Positions 41,150 to 49,563 of a stretch of DNA of 64,000 nt are shown piece by piece (position 1 is the stretch's first letter; every line of letters begins with the position of its first letter). Origin of the DNA: Pontibacter litorisediminis (GTDB taxonomy: Bacteria; Bacteroidota; Bacteroidia; Cytophagales; Hymenobacteraceae); contig NZ_JARDUA010000007.1 of NCBI RefSeq assembly GCF_029360645.1, forward strand, positions 124,001 to 188,000. Reading direction: 5' to 3'. The notes beneath the pieces were generated by a model. It worked only from the letters and a program-made list of their open reading frames with translations, did no database searches and was not told the origin of the DNA. The translations under genes were made by a program, and so were the position numbers.

Positions 41150-42487
41150 ATGAAAAGATATAGAAAACTAACCACCAACGTTCTGGGCTTGCTGGCACTG
41201 TGCCTAACCCTGCCCGCCTGCGAAATAGACGACGTGCCGGACCCCAACAACTCTACGATTGAGGACATACGGGAGAACACCACCGTAGGGCAGCTTAACA
41301 ACCTGGTGGTGGGTGCTGAGTCGGGCATGCGCAACAGTTTGGGCACCTACTACGATGCGGTGAGTGTGGTAGGGCGGGAGGTGTACCGCTTCTCCGCCTC
41401 AGACCCCCGCTTTACTACCGACCTGCTGGGTTCCGGCAGCAACGTGCTAAACAACAACACCTTCTATATCACCAACCCCTGGTCGAGCAGGTACCGGGTG
41501 GTGAAGAACCTGAACGTGCTGCTTGACATCTTGAGCGATAACAGCATGGTAAGCGCGGGCAAGATCACGGAAGCGCAGCGGCAGGGATACCTGGGGTTTG
41601 CGAAAACCATTAAAGCGCACCAGCTGCTGCTGAACCTGACCATGACCTATGATAATGGTATACGGATAGACGTAAACGACCCCGACAACCTGGGGCCGGT
41701 AGTGGGCAGAGAAGAGGCGCTGGCCGCCATTACGGCGCTGTTGGACGAGGCAAAAGGCCATTTGGAACAGGCCGGAGACAGTTTCCTGTTCCCGCTGTCC
41801 AGTGGCTTTGCCGGGTTCAACACGCCTGAGACGTTCCTGCAGTTCAACAGAGCCCTTGCTGCAAGGGTGTCCGTGTACAGGGAGAATTGGACTGAGGCCC
41901 TGGAAAACCTGGAGGCGTCTTTCTTCGACCTAAACGGTGAGTTTGACAGAGGCGTGTATTACATCTTCGGCACAGGTGCAGGCGATCAGCTCAACCCGCT
42001 TTACTACCCGCAGAATGCGGCGGGGGAGGTGCGTGTGGCGCAGCCAACCTTTGTCTCGGATGCCACGCCGGGGGATGACCGTCTGTCTAAAGTGTCGCAG
42101 CGGGCGCAGGCTGCCACCCAGCGGGGCCTTAGCGGCGCATACGATGTATGGGTGTACAAGAGCAATACGGCCCCAGCGCCCATCATCCGCAACGAGGAAC
42201 TGATCCTTATCTACGCCGAGGCCAACATTCAGACGGGTGATTTAGAAGAGGCGGTGAATGCGCTGAACATCATTCGCACAAGGCATGGCTTGCAGCCGTA
42301 CGGCGGGCCTGTTACCCAGGCGGCGCTGATCGATGAAATGCTCTACCAGCGCCGCTACTCGCTGTTCTTTGAAGGGCACCGCTGGATAGACGTGCGCCGT
42401 TACGATCGCCTGGACGAACTGCCCGTGGACCGGGAAGGGGATGACGTATGGGAGCTCTTCCCAATTCCGTTTGCCGAGAACATTTAG
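41150..42487 (+). CDS. SusD/RagB-family nutrient-binding outer-membrane lipoprotein
   Basis: A 445-residue lipoprotein with lipobox LPAC (about Cys23) followed by EIDDVPDPNN. The TPR-like helical fold typical of SusD is supported by the C-terminal signature RRYSLFFEGHRWIDVRRY and the NALNIIRTRHGL helix before it. It is the surface lid of the SusC porter encoded 15 bases upstream and selects the substrate. Relatives of this shorter, starch-unlike type are frequent for peptides or small glycans. A strong terminator closes the pair. Confidence 0.96.
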   Translation: MKRYRKLTTNVLGLLALCLTLPACEIDDVPDPNNSTIEDIRENTTVGQLNNLVVGAESGMRNSLGTYYDAVSVVGREVYRFSASDPRFTTDLLGSGSNVLNNNTFYITNPWSSRYRVVKNLNVLLDILSDNSMVSAGKITEAQRQGYLGFAKTIKAHQLLLNLTMTYDNGIRIDVNDPDNLGPVVGREEALAAITALLDEAKGHLEQAGDSFLFPLSSGFAGFNTPETFLQFNRALAARVSVYRENWTEALENLEASFFDLNGEFDRGVYYIFGTGAGDQLNPLYYPQNAAGEVRVAQPTFVSDATPGDDRLSKVSQRAQAATQRGLSGAYDVWVYKSNTAPAPIIRNEELILIYAEANIQTGDLEEAVNALNIIRTRHGLQPYGGPVTQAALIDEMLYQRRYSLFFEGHRWIDVRRYDRLDELPVDREGDDVWELFPIPFAENI

Positions 42488-42508
42488 GGAATTGAAGTAT
42501 GAGGTATG

Positions 42509-42538
42509 AAAAAGGGAGCCGTGAGCGGCTCCCTTTTT
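42509..42538 (+). terminator. Terminator of the SusC/SusD operon
   Basis: A 13-bp stem (42509-42521 with 42526-42538) with four-base loop, A-rich and T-rich ends. It reaches the last two bases of the convergent gene. Confidence 0.88.
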
Positions 42539-42938
42539 ATTTTCTTTCTTTCCAGGTGTGGCTGCAGTTGTAACAAGTATAGCGCCGGCTCATAAAAGGC
42601 ATCGGGATACCGAGCTCCCCTGTGTTATCAGAGCCGCAATTGGGGCAGATGCTGGCCCGAGGCTGCTCCTGCACAGGCGGTGCCATGTCTATGCTGTCAT
42701 AGTCGAACTGGCTGGCGCCTTCCTGTATGCGGGCAAGTATGGCCTTGGCCTCCATCACGTCGCCTTCTGTTACTTTCAGCTTTACGCCCCCCACCGCCAC
42801 CGAGTAAAAAGGGTGTACCCCCACGATGTGCTCGTCGCCGAGAAAGCAGAGGATGCCCTCTGCCTCCAGGCGGCCTTTGATGATGTGGGCTTCTGTGAGT
42901 TCGTTAAACGTAGCGATTGTTACCAGGCGCTCTGTCAT
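42537..42938 (-). CDS. DUF2007 domain protein with C-terminal zinc ribbon
   Basis: A 133-residue cytoplasmic protein. Residues 1-75 fit DUF2007 (putative signal-transducing, PII-like fold): TIATFNELTEAHIIKGRLEAEGI and the VGGVKLKVTEGDVMEAKAIL strand-helix. The C-terminus is a zinc ribbon: CPNCGSDN (about 98-105) and CYNCSHTW (about 122-129). The function is unknown. It is 9 bases downstream of the CDGSH gene and co-directional, so the two are probably co-transcribed. Confidence 0.85.
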   Translation of the reverse strand: MTERLVTIATFNELTEAHIIKGRLEAEGILCFLGDEHIVGVHPFYSVAVGGVKLKVTEGDVMEAKAILARIQEGASQFDYDSIDMAPPVQEQPRASICPNCGSDNTGELGIPMPFMSRRYTCYNCSHTWKERK

Positions 42939-42947
42939 ACCTACAGG

Positions 42948-43172
42948 TTATTTTTTAGGAGGAAGGTCAAAGGCTTCGGCGTTGTGCTCAAAGTGGCCTT
43001 TGTGGGAGCCGTCGCAGAAAGGCTTGTTCTTAGACAGGCCGCAGCGGCAGATAGAAACAAGCGTGCGCCCGCCAAGTCCGTAGGCGTTCCCCTCCTTATC
43101 CACAATCTCAAAATCATCGCCCTCTACCCGGAGCGACCCGTTGCTCATGACAGTAATTTTTGTTTTAGACAT
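42948..43172 (-). CDS. CDGSH iron-sulfur domain protein
   Basis: A 74-residue protein. The CDGSH motif is complete: Cys42-Arg-Cys44 in SICRCGLSKNKPFCDGSH with Cys53 and His57, the three-Cys one-His ligand set of a [2Fe-2S] cluster. No membrane anchor, unlike mitoNEET. It is one of several small iron-sulfur proteins in this window (with ferredoxin and Rieske proteins), and starts a two-gene operon with the DUF2007 protein. Confidence 0.94.
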   Translation of the reverse strand: MSKTKITVMSNGSLRVEGDDFEIVDKEGNAYGLGGRTLVSICRCGLSKNKPFCDGSHKGHFEHNAEAFDLPPKK

Positions 43173-43249
43173 GCTATTATGTTGTTTTTATCCCAATATA
43201 CTGATTTCTGCGGACTTCTCAGGCATAACGCTCCGGCAACTACGGCAAG

Positions 43250-43297
43250 TATAAAACAGCAGCGGCCCCAGGCGTTACGCCTGGGGCCGCTGCTGTT
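43250..43297 (-). terminator. Terminator of the unknown lipoprotein gene
   Basis: A perfect 20-bp GC-rich stem (43255-43274 with 43278-43297) with a three-base loop, followed on the minus strand by TTTTATACTTG. It carries one of the dispersed TATACTT words right after the stem. Confidence 0.88.
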
Positions 43298-43315
43298 AGT
43301 ACAGCTTATACTGCG

Positions 43316-44122
43316 TTAGTTGCTGTACAGGTACCGGTAAGTAGTTTGTTTGCCGTTTGGCGCCACCACCGTTTGCGTAAGCGGGTTGCCACGCTCGTCG
43401 TAGGTGTAAGTATAGCTATACTTGTACGTCTTCTTGCTGTTATGCACCACAGTCGAGGAGGCTACCAGGTTGTTTGGGCTGCTGGCAGTGCCAGGCTCAG
43501 CCAGGGTATGGAACGGGTTTACGCTGGTATCGTAAGAATTGGTTGTGGTAGAGAAAAGCTTGGCTTCCTTTTTGTCGTCCACCACGTACTGCTTTTCCTG
43601 TGCGTAGTTGCCGTTCGGCAGCACCTCAAACTTCGTGTAAGACTTCAGCTTACCTTCTCCCTCTCCGTCTTTCCCTTCAAAAATGGATTTCTTCTCCAGC
43701 TTTTTGTCAGCGTTGTACTCGTAGGTGGCATAGCCGGTATACTCCAGCTTACTGCCGCTGTAGTAGGCCATGGTGCTTTTGGTGAGCTCTCCACTGTTGT
43801 TGTAGGTAAAGTTTTGCTCCGACAGCAGTGCCTTGCTTCCGCCGGTGTAAGTGCTGCTCTTCAGGATACGGCCTTTGGAGTCGCGCTCAAACTTTTCGAA
43901 GCTCTCCAGCTCGCCGGACTCCACGTCGTAGTGGTTTACCTGGCTCAGCTGCTTGCCTGCAAAGTTGTAAGAGGTAACTTCGGCAGAGTCTGCCAAAATG
44001 TGAGAGATAACTCCCTGCTCCAGCTCAGGCTGGATTGATTCACTTTCCTGCTTCTCGCAAGAGCTAAACGCCACCACGCCTAACATCAGCATAGCAGGCA
44101 TAAATTTGTTTCTCAGTTTCAT
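43316..44122 (-). CDS. Lipoprotein with YD-like repeats, unknown function
   Basis: A 268-residue lipoprotein with lipobox FSSC (about Cys22) and an acidic linker. The mature part is made of beta repeats such as EFERDSKGRILKSS (residues about 70-85), FTYNNSGELTKS, YEYNADKKLEKK and YTYDERGNPLTQT, resembling the strand-turn units of RHS/YD-repeat or DUF4595-type proteins. I recognise no function; surface exposure is likely. I start at the ATG at 44122; a start at 44152 would add ten residues before the signal sequence. Single gene with its own terminator. Confidence 0.78.
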   Translation of the reverse strand: MKLRNKFMPAMLMLGVVAFSSCEKQESESIQPELEQGVISHILADSAEVTSYNFAGKQLSQVNHYDVESGELESFEKFERDSKGRILKSSTYTGGSKALLSEQNFTYNNSGELTKSTMAYYSGSKLEYTGYATYEYNADKKLEKKSIFEGKDGEGEGKLKSYTKFEVLPNGNYAQEKQYVVDDKKEAKLFSTTTNSYDTSVNPFHTLAEPGTASSPNNLVASSTVVHNSKKTYKYSYTYTYDERGNPLTQTVVAPNGKQTTYRYLYSN

Positions 44123-44374
44123 TGGGCTAAAAGTTGAGTGATGAAACAACACTTACCGGATACCTACGTCCCGCAAGTCCCACTGAGAACGCGATTCGAT
44201 TTTAAAAAATTGCACTTAGTATGAATAAATCTTTGAAGGGGGTGCGGATGAAGCCTGTGTTTTGTAGTTTAAATAATTGTGCTGCAGCTGATTGTGGTGT
44301 TTTGTGGTGCAGTTGAAAATATTCTAAAAATTTAATAAATATAATATACTTAATGTTTTATACTTGGCCTTTTC

Positions 44375-46816
44375 CTAGTTAAGGCTGGCCGATTGGGCAA
44401 TGTTCAGCAGCTCGTCGCCGGCATCTATGTTATGGCGCAGTTCCTCCTGCAGGTTCACCGTTACGCGCAGCGCCTTTAGCCCCTGCACGCCTTGCAGGTC
44501 TTCTATGTCCAGGTGCTCCACCTCCTCAGTAATGTAGCCCTCTGCCTTCAGAAACTTCAGGTAGCGCATGTACTCATGCATTGCCTTTTGCTGGGTATAT
44601 ACGATCGCGATCTTACCCGGCTGCGTCAGGCGCTCCTCCGTGCCACGAATATTGGCCTTGTCTATGCGCTTCTTAATAATCTCGTAGCTGATGTTGTTGG
44701 CTCCATCTACGTCGAACTTCTTCTCATCCAGCCTGTAGCGGATAGAGATGGGGTCTGCATGCACCAGTATGAGCTGCGTGATCTCGAGTGGAAGTTTTAG
44801 GCTGGCGCGCAGCTTTTGTATGCGGCGGGCAATCTCGCAGGTTAGCATCAACTGCCAGAGGCGCATGTTCTTCAGGTAGATCGGCTGGAAGTCCCCGGAG
44901 TTGAGCAACGAGGCGCCAATGTAGATGTTATACTCAATGCCGTCGGTCTTATACTTCTCGAAATAGTGCGGGAAGATCTGCTGCGCCTTCTCCTCCTCCC
45001 GGTCCAGAAAGCCAGAGATCGTCTCGTTGATCATAAACAGGCTCTCCTCATACGCGCGACGCTTGTTGTACACCGTTTTGTACGGGTTGTTGATGGCGTT
45101 GCGGTACTCTTGTATGGGCTGTGCCGCAGATGGCTCCTTACGTTGGAAATAATCAAAAAGCGGCTCTATCTCAGACCGCAGGAAGTCAAGTATAACCATC
45201 TCATCGCCCGAGCTGAGCTCGTGCAGGATGCCCTGCGAGAGGCTATCAATCTTAAAGATCAGCTCGTCCAGGATCGGCAGCGGCATTTTGTCCTTCACGG
45301 CAAGTATAACCTCCTTGGCCAGCACCAACTGCTCCAGTATATCGCCCTGTATGGCCTTGTTGCGCTCCGCGGCGGAGCTGCGGATGTCGGAGGAGCCGTA
45401 AAGCGGAAAGATGTCGCGGAAGATGATCGGCTCTGTCTCCGGGCTGTTGTTGCGCTCCATCTTCTCCAGCAGGTTGATGGCTGCCTGCGTAAACCGCCAC
45501 TCCACAATGGGGTGTATGGCCGTGTACTTTTCCTTGATGATGCTTTGGATGCTGCTGCGCAACTCATCCAGGCTGCGGTTCATGGCCAGGGCGAACAGCG
45601 GCAGAATCTCCTTCAGGCGGATAGTGGAGAGGGCGTTTAGCTCCCCCGGGATAGGGGAGGCCAGCTCCATCAGTCCAATGGTGCTGCCCTCGTATTCCAG
45701 CGGCGCGATCACGAGGTTGCGGATACCCATATCCAGCAGCCGCTGCTCCATGGGGGTAGGATGGTGCAGTTCCTGCAGGTCCTCTACTACCACGGTGTTC
45801 CCCTCGCGCAGCACCGGCTCGTACACAGAGCCCTGCATGTCCTGGAGCGAGAGCTCGCAGTCCTGCGTCAGGATAAGGCCGTTCCAGATGCGGCGGGCGT
45901 AGCTGGTATCGAACTCGCGCAGGTTGGGGCAGGAGGCAAAGCCCAAGCGTATGCCCGGTAGGCCAAACAGCACGCGCAGCTTCTGCTGCAGGCTCTCAAA
46001 GCCCTCCCGCGTGCTCACCGAGTCCTTGTCCAGCAGGTCGTAACGCAGCGAGGAGATTGTCTCCTCCATCGTCACATCAGTGAAATCGTAAATGGCAAAA
46101 CCGCTGAACTCAAAATTATCGGGCGGCAGCAGCTGCATCCACAGGTCCAGGTCGTTGTAGCGGTTAATGAGGTAGTTGATCTGCTGCGCCTTCAGCGGCT
46201 TCACCTCGCCTTTGGCTTTTACCTCCATAAACTTCAGGTCGATGTCTACCTTGTAGTGGCGCGGCAGCTCCGTGAACTTATCGCGTATGGTGAACACAAA
46301 GGGCTCATCTACGATAAAATTGGCATTGTAAAATTTTGCCAGAATGATGGTGTAAGCCTGAAGTATAAGCCGGAAGAGCAGGGTCTTGCGGTCCAGATCC
46401 AGCCGCTCCGATGAGCCTGAGCCCGTCAGCAGCCCCAACTCGTCCAGCCTAGGGGTGGCATAGAAGCTGTGGAACCGGAACGGTACTGACACGGCCTTGA
46501 TATCGTTCTCCCACAAGGCTCCCGGAAAGATGTCCTCCATGAGCACATCCATCGTTTCCATGTGCTTCTCTACCACCGACACATCCTGTATAGAGCCTGC
46601 CAACTCGGGTGTATTGCGCAATAATTGCAGGAGCTGGCGGAGGCGGCCAGCGTTGCAATAAGGATCTTTCTGCAGCTTTTGCTCCCAATAAGAGATAAGC
46701 GGTGCCAGGCTAAGCGTGGTTTTGAACGGAAAGTCGTTCACGCTCAGCTTCACGTCATCGCTGCTGCTGATGGACACCACCGTCTCGTGAAAGTTGCCTT
46801 GTTGCTTTTTGCTCAT
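44375..46816 (-). CDS. Large GAF-domain protein of unknown function
   Basis: An 813-residue soluble protein without a signal peptide. A GAF-like region lies at about residues 270-425 (LGFASCPNLREFDTSYARR, DMGIRNLVIAPLEYEGSTIGLMEL), preceded by an unknown alpha-beta domain and followed by a long helical part; the C-terminus is rich in Glu and Lys. No kinase, cyclase or DNA-binding domain is evident. I recognise similar large proteins only as conserved hypotheticals of Cytophagales. It is a single gene; a signalling role is inferred from the GAF domain alone. Confidence 0.85.
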   Translation of the reverse strand: MSKKQQGNFHETVVSISSSDDVKLSVNDFPFKTTLSLAPLISYWEQKLQKDPYCNAGRLRQLLQLLRNTPELAGSIQDVSVVEKHMETMDVLMEDIFPGALWENDIKAVSVPFRFHSFYATPRLDELGLLTGSGSSERLDLDRKTLLFRLILQAYTIILAKFYNANFIVDEPFVFTIRDKFTELPRHYKVDIDLKFMEVKAKGEVKPLKAQQINYLINRYNDLDLWMQLLPPDNFEFSGFAIYDFTDVTMEETISSLRYDLLDKDSVSTREGFESLQQKLRVLFGLPGIRLGFASCPNLREFDTSYARRIWNGLILTQDCELSLQDMQGSVYEPVLREGNTVVVEDLQELHHPTPMEQRLLDMGIRNLVIAPLEYEGSTIGLMELASPIPGELNALSTIRLKEILPLFALAMNRSLDELRSSIQSIIKEKYTAIHPIVEWRFTQAAINLLEKMERNNSPETEPIIFRDIFPLYGSSDIRSSAAERNKAIQGDILEQLVLAKEVILAVKDKMPLPILDELIFKIDSLSQGILHELSSGDEMVILDFLRSEIEPLFDYFQRKEPSAAQPIQEYRNAINNPYKTVYNKRRAYEESLFMINETISGFLDREEEKAQQIFPHYFEKYKTDGIEYNIYIGASLLNSGDFQPIYLKNMRLWQLMLTCEIARRIQKLRASLKLPLEITQLILVHADPISIRYRLDEKKFDVDGANNISYEIIKKRIDKANIRGTEERLTQPGKIAIVYTQQKAMHEYMRYLKFLKAEGYITEEVEHLDIEDLQGVQGLKALRVTVNLQEELRHNIDAGDELLNIAQSASLN

Positions 46817-47049
46817 ATATAAAATGCCGTAACCATTTTTTGCGGCTACACTGTTGGATGCTTACGAAGTATAAACGAGGTTTGCAGGTATAAGTATAGA
46901 ACAGCCGGAAGCGATTGATGTTATGGTTTTGTTACCAAGCCCACGAAATCTTTGCCAGCGGCAGGAAATTTACCCGGTAAGGAATATTATTCTGGCACAA
47001 TATTTACGGGAGAAGCTTGTTAAAGTTTATTAGTTAAGCACAGCCTACT

Positions 47050-47679
47050 ATGAAAAGACCTCTTAAGTGGATGCTAACAGCCCTGGTGGCTATCGTTACG
47101 TTTGGCGCAGCACAGGCGCAGTCGCAGCTGGAGCGCGACCTGGCCGACCTGCGCAGCTGGATGCAGCAACGCAGCAGCCAGGCCGACAGCACCATCGCCG
47201 CCGAGTGGCCCACCGTGAAGAAAGAGTTTAAGGAGCTGACCTACAGCCTGGACAGCAACACTAAAAAGCTGTCGGAGAAATCCAGGAGCGAGTACAACGG
47301 CTACAAGCAGCAATACCGGGCCTGGGAGGAGCGCCACGAGAGCGAGCTGGTGAACCTGGACGGCCGCGAGCTGGAGCGCTGGGAGCGCGAGATGACCGGC
47401 ACCACCAACATCAGCAAAATAAAGCCCGTGCACCTGCGCGATGCCTTTACCCGCGCCCTGGAGTACACCCGCGGCTACCGCCAGGACTGGAGCCTGCGCG
47501 ACTGGGCCTACGCCGAGTTTGTGGTGGGGGAGCTGAACACGCGCAAACAGGAAGTGCTGGACCTGCTGAGCACGGGCGATAAAATTAAAATAGCCGCCCT
47601 GCAGGTAGAGTTTACCACCTTGCAGAAAAGCCGCCAGGCTAAGGATGCCTACGAGGAGCGGAAGCGTGAAAACCGCTAA
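47050..47679 (+). CDS. Secreted helical protein of unknown function
   Basis: A 209-residue protein with a signal peptide (residues 1-23, ending AQAQ). The remainder is strongly helical and charged (EREMTGTTNISKIKPVHLRDAF and long Glu/Lys/Arg-rich segments), suggesting coiled coils. I do not recognise the family. Single gene, followed by a very strong hairpin. Confidence 0.78.
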   Translation: MKRPLKWMLTALVAIVTFGAAQAQSQLERDLADLRSWMQQRSSQADSTIAAEWPTVKKEFKELTYSLDSNTKKLSEKSRSEYNGYKQQYRAWEERHESELVNLDGRELERWEREMTGTTNISKIKPVHLRDAFTRALEYTRGYRQDWSLRDWAYAEFVVGELNTRKQEVLDLLSTGDKIKIAALQVEFTTLQKSRQAKDAYEERKRENR

Positions 47680-47690
47680 GTAAGTATAGT

Positions 47691-47748
47691 GTAGAAAGGC
47701 AGCAGCCCCGGCAGTAAGTATAAACTGCCGGGGCTGCTGCCTTTCTAC
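47691..47748. terminator. Bidirectional terminator with AAGTATAA loop
   Basis: A perfect 25-bp stem (47691-47715 with 47724-47748); the eight-base loop is AAGTATAA (47716-47723), the dispersed word discussed under findings. It lies between the secreted helical protein and a convergent small gene. Confidence 0.82.
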
Positions 47749-47760
47749 GCTTAGGTTATT

Positions 47761-47946
47761 TTAGATAGCGTTCTTTCCCTTTGTGCCGCCAGACTGGTCC
47801 TTCTTTTCAGTACGGCCCTGGTTTGGGCTCTTGTCCTTCTGCTGGTCGCCTAGGCTGCGGTTCCCTTCCTGGCCCCCTTTGTGCTTTGCCTCAGGCTTGT
47901 TCGTTTTGTTTTTGTCCTGATTATGTCCTTTTGTCATGGCTTTCAT
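47761..47946 (-). CDS. Small hydrophilic low-complexity protein
   Basis: A 61-residue very basic protein rich in Lys, Gly, Gln, Asn and Asp, without a hydrophobic stretch. GGQEGNRSLGDQQKDK has a faint look of stress-induced KGG-type proteins, but I do not assign it. A second ATG (at 47937) could be the real start. I call it because the frame is intact, it has a terminator, and the composition is not random; the support is modest. Confidence 0.5.
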   Translation of the reverse strand: MKAMTKGHNQDKNKTNKPEAKHKGGQEGNRSLGDQQKDKSPNQGRTEKKDQSGGTKGKNAI

Positions 47947-48072
47947 TAAGTTTGGTTCCGATAATATTTTACGTCAAGCATTTGCCTTGGTTGATGCTGG
48001 GCTCAGTATAGTTTTTAGCTAATGTTGATAACCCCGTGGGGAACTTGTCGATAATGCTGCGCGAAAATCCCC

Positions 48073-48080
48073 TACTTTTG
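48073..48080 (+). promoter_or_regulatory. -7 element of the deoxynucleoside kinase gene
   Basis: TACTTTTG, a full TAnnTTTG match, 31 bases before the start codon. No good -33 element at the right distance. Confidence 0.5.
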
Positions 48081-48111
48081 TAGTCCTTAAATTTTAAAGT
48101 AACCGATTATC

Positions 48112-48726
48112 ATGCATATCGCGATCGTTGGCAACATTGGCGCCGGCAAAACCACGCTGGCCACCAAGCTGGCCCAACACTTTAACTGGGATTTATACCT
48201 GGAGGCGGTGGATAACAATCCCTACCTGAAGGATTTCTATGAGGACATGGAGCGTTGGGCCTTCCACCTGCAGGTGTTCTTCCTGAACAGCCGTTTTAAC
48301 CAGGTGCAGCAGATACAGGCTACCAGTAAAGATGTGATCCAGGATCGCACCATTTACGAGGACGCCCACATCTTTGCTAAGAACCTGCACCAGTCTGGCC
48401 TGATGAGTACCCGCGACTACGAGAACTACCACGCGCTGTTCCAGTCTATGATCAGCATGGTAAAGGCACCGGACCTGATGATTTATCTGAAAGCCGACCT
48501 GCCCAAGCTGATCGGCCAGATAGAGAAGCGCAACCGCGACTACGAGAGCAGCATCAGCATCAATTACCTGCGTAACCTGAACGAGCATTATAACACCTGG
48601 ATGGGCAACTACGACCTAGGAAAGCTGCTGGTGGTTGACGTAAACAACCTGGACTTTGTGGCTAATCCAGAGGATCTGGGCAGCATCATTGAAAAAATCC
48701 AGCGCGAGCTGTTCGGCCTGTTTTAG
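48112..48726 (+). CDS. Deoxynucleoside kinase
   Basis: A 204-residue kinase of the dNK/dGK family. The P-loop is GNIGAGKTT (residues 7-15), the Glu general-base region LEAVDNNPYL, the DRTIYED motif (about residue 83) and the lid arginines in EKRNRDYESSISINYL. It phosphorylates deoxynucleosides in the cytoplasm, feeding salvage into the dNTP pool. Single gene, with a hairpin terminator. Confidence 0.93.
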   Translation: MHIAIVGNIGAGKTTLATKLAQHFNWDLYLEAVDNNPYLKDFYEDMERWAFHLQVFFLNSRFNQVQQIQATSKDVIQDRTIYEDAHIFAKNLHQSGLMSTRDYENYHALFQSMISMVKAPDLMIYLKADLPKLIGQIEKRNRDYESSISINYLRNLNEHYNTWMGNYDLGKLLVVDVNNLDFVANPEDLGSIIEKIQRELFGLF

Positions 48727-48756
48727 CGAATGTTTTTATACTTGTTTATACTTCTG

Positions 48757-48791
48757 AAAAAGGGGAGCAGCCGCGGTTGCTTCCCTTTTTT
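48757..48791 (+). terminator. Terminator of the deoxynucleoside kinase gene
   Basis: A 13-base stem with one G-T pair (48757-48769 with 48778-48790) ending in a T-run. Confidence 0.8.
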
Positions 48792-49563
48792 GTTCTTAGC
48801 GGCACCAGGCTTGTCCCCGCTGCTCTGAACTTCTAAGACCGCCACTTCCGCTGCTGCGAGTAACCTTGTCAGCGTTCTGAAGTACCGTGCCCAACCACCC
48901 CTGCCCCTCAGAGCTACGCTCGCTCCCTTCGAACTCGCTTTCTCGGTAGCCTAAGGAGGGGAGCCTGTAAATACTGTAGCCCAAGTATAAGATCTATTGC
49001 TGTTGGGGCAGCATCAGCACAAACCCGCCCCAACCCCTCCCAGGAGGAGAATCTCCGCAGGCGATTGCACCCCTATGGTCCTCTCAATTAAATAGCTACA
49101 GCAAAAGCCGTGGCTATCGAACTAGATCCCAGTCCTTGGGTTGAGCGCCTTCTAGATTTCCGGTGCCGAAGGCATTGCGACGTTAGGAGCAAAGGAAATG
49201 TAGAAGGCGCGATGCCCGAGGACGAGCCCTCTCGGGCTGGAGAGCAGAAAGCCAGAGGTGAAACAAGCAAGTGGTAAGGCCGTGGATGAACGGCAGCTAG
49301 TACAGATAGCTTGGTTCAAGATACGGAAAGCAGGGGCTAATAGCGGCACAAGCGGAGGCTTACGCCAGCAGAAGTGTAGCCAAAGTATAAGTAAATCGCT
49401 ACAAACCACTAGAGCCACAGCCGCGATACTACAGCAGGGAACCATTCTAGAGACTGCGCTGGAAACGGCCAAGAAAGAACGACAGCATCCCTGGACACCA
49501 CTCCCTTTGCCATAAGCGCAAAAAGCATTATCTTCATCATCAAACTAATCCTAAACTAACCCC
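48792..49563. repeat. Non-coding repeat element, copy B, with flanking repeats
   Basis: No gene in about 770 bases. 49106-49169 and 49252-49340 match copy A (34835-34898 and 35011-35099). A 17-bp stem joins 49145-49161 to 49194-49210 with one mismatch; a smaller stem joins 49214-49220 to 49231-49237. GAGCTACGCTCGCTC near 48910 pairs with copy A's 34720 module. A frame of 85 codons (49258-49515) exists, but copy A breaks the same frame with TAG, so it is unlikely to be a gene. Confidence 0.75.
49145..49210. repeat. 17-bp stem within repeat copy B
   Basis: Left arm 49145-49161 and right arm 49194-49210 are complementary except one position, around a 32-base loop. The left arm is in the block conserved with copy A, where the right arm is only partly preserved. 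Confidence 0.7.

Noticed and set aside
49258..49515. 85-codon frame in repeat copy B
   Set aside because: The equivalent frame is broken by a stop in copy A, and the sequence has no domain.
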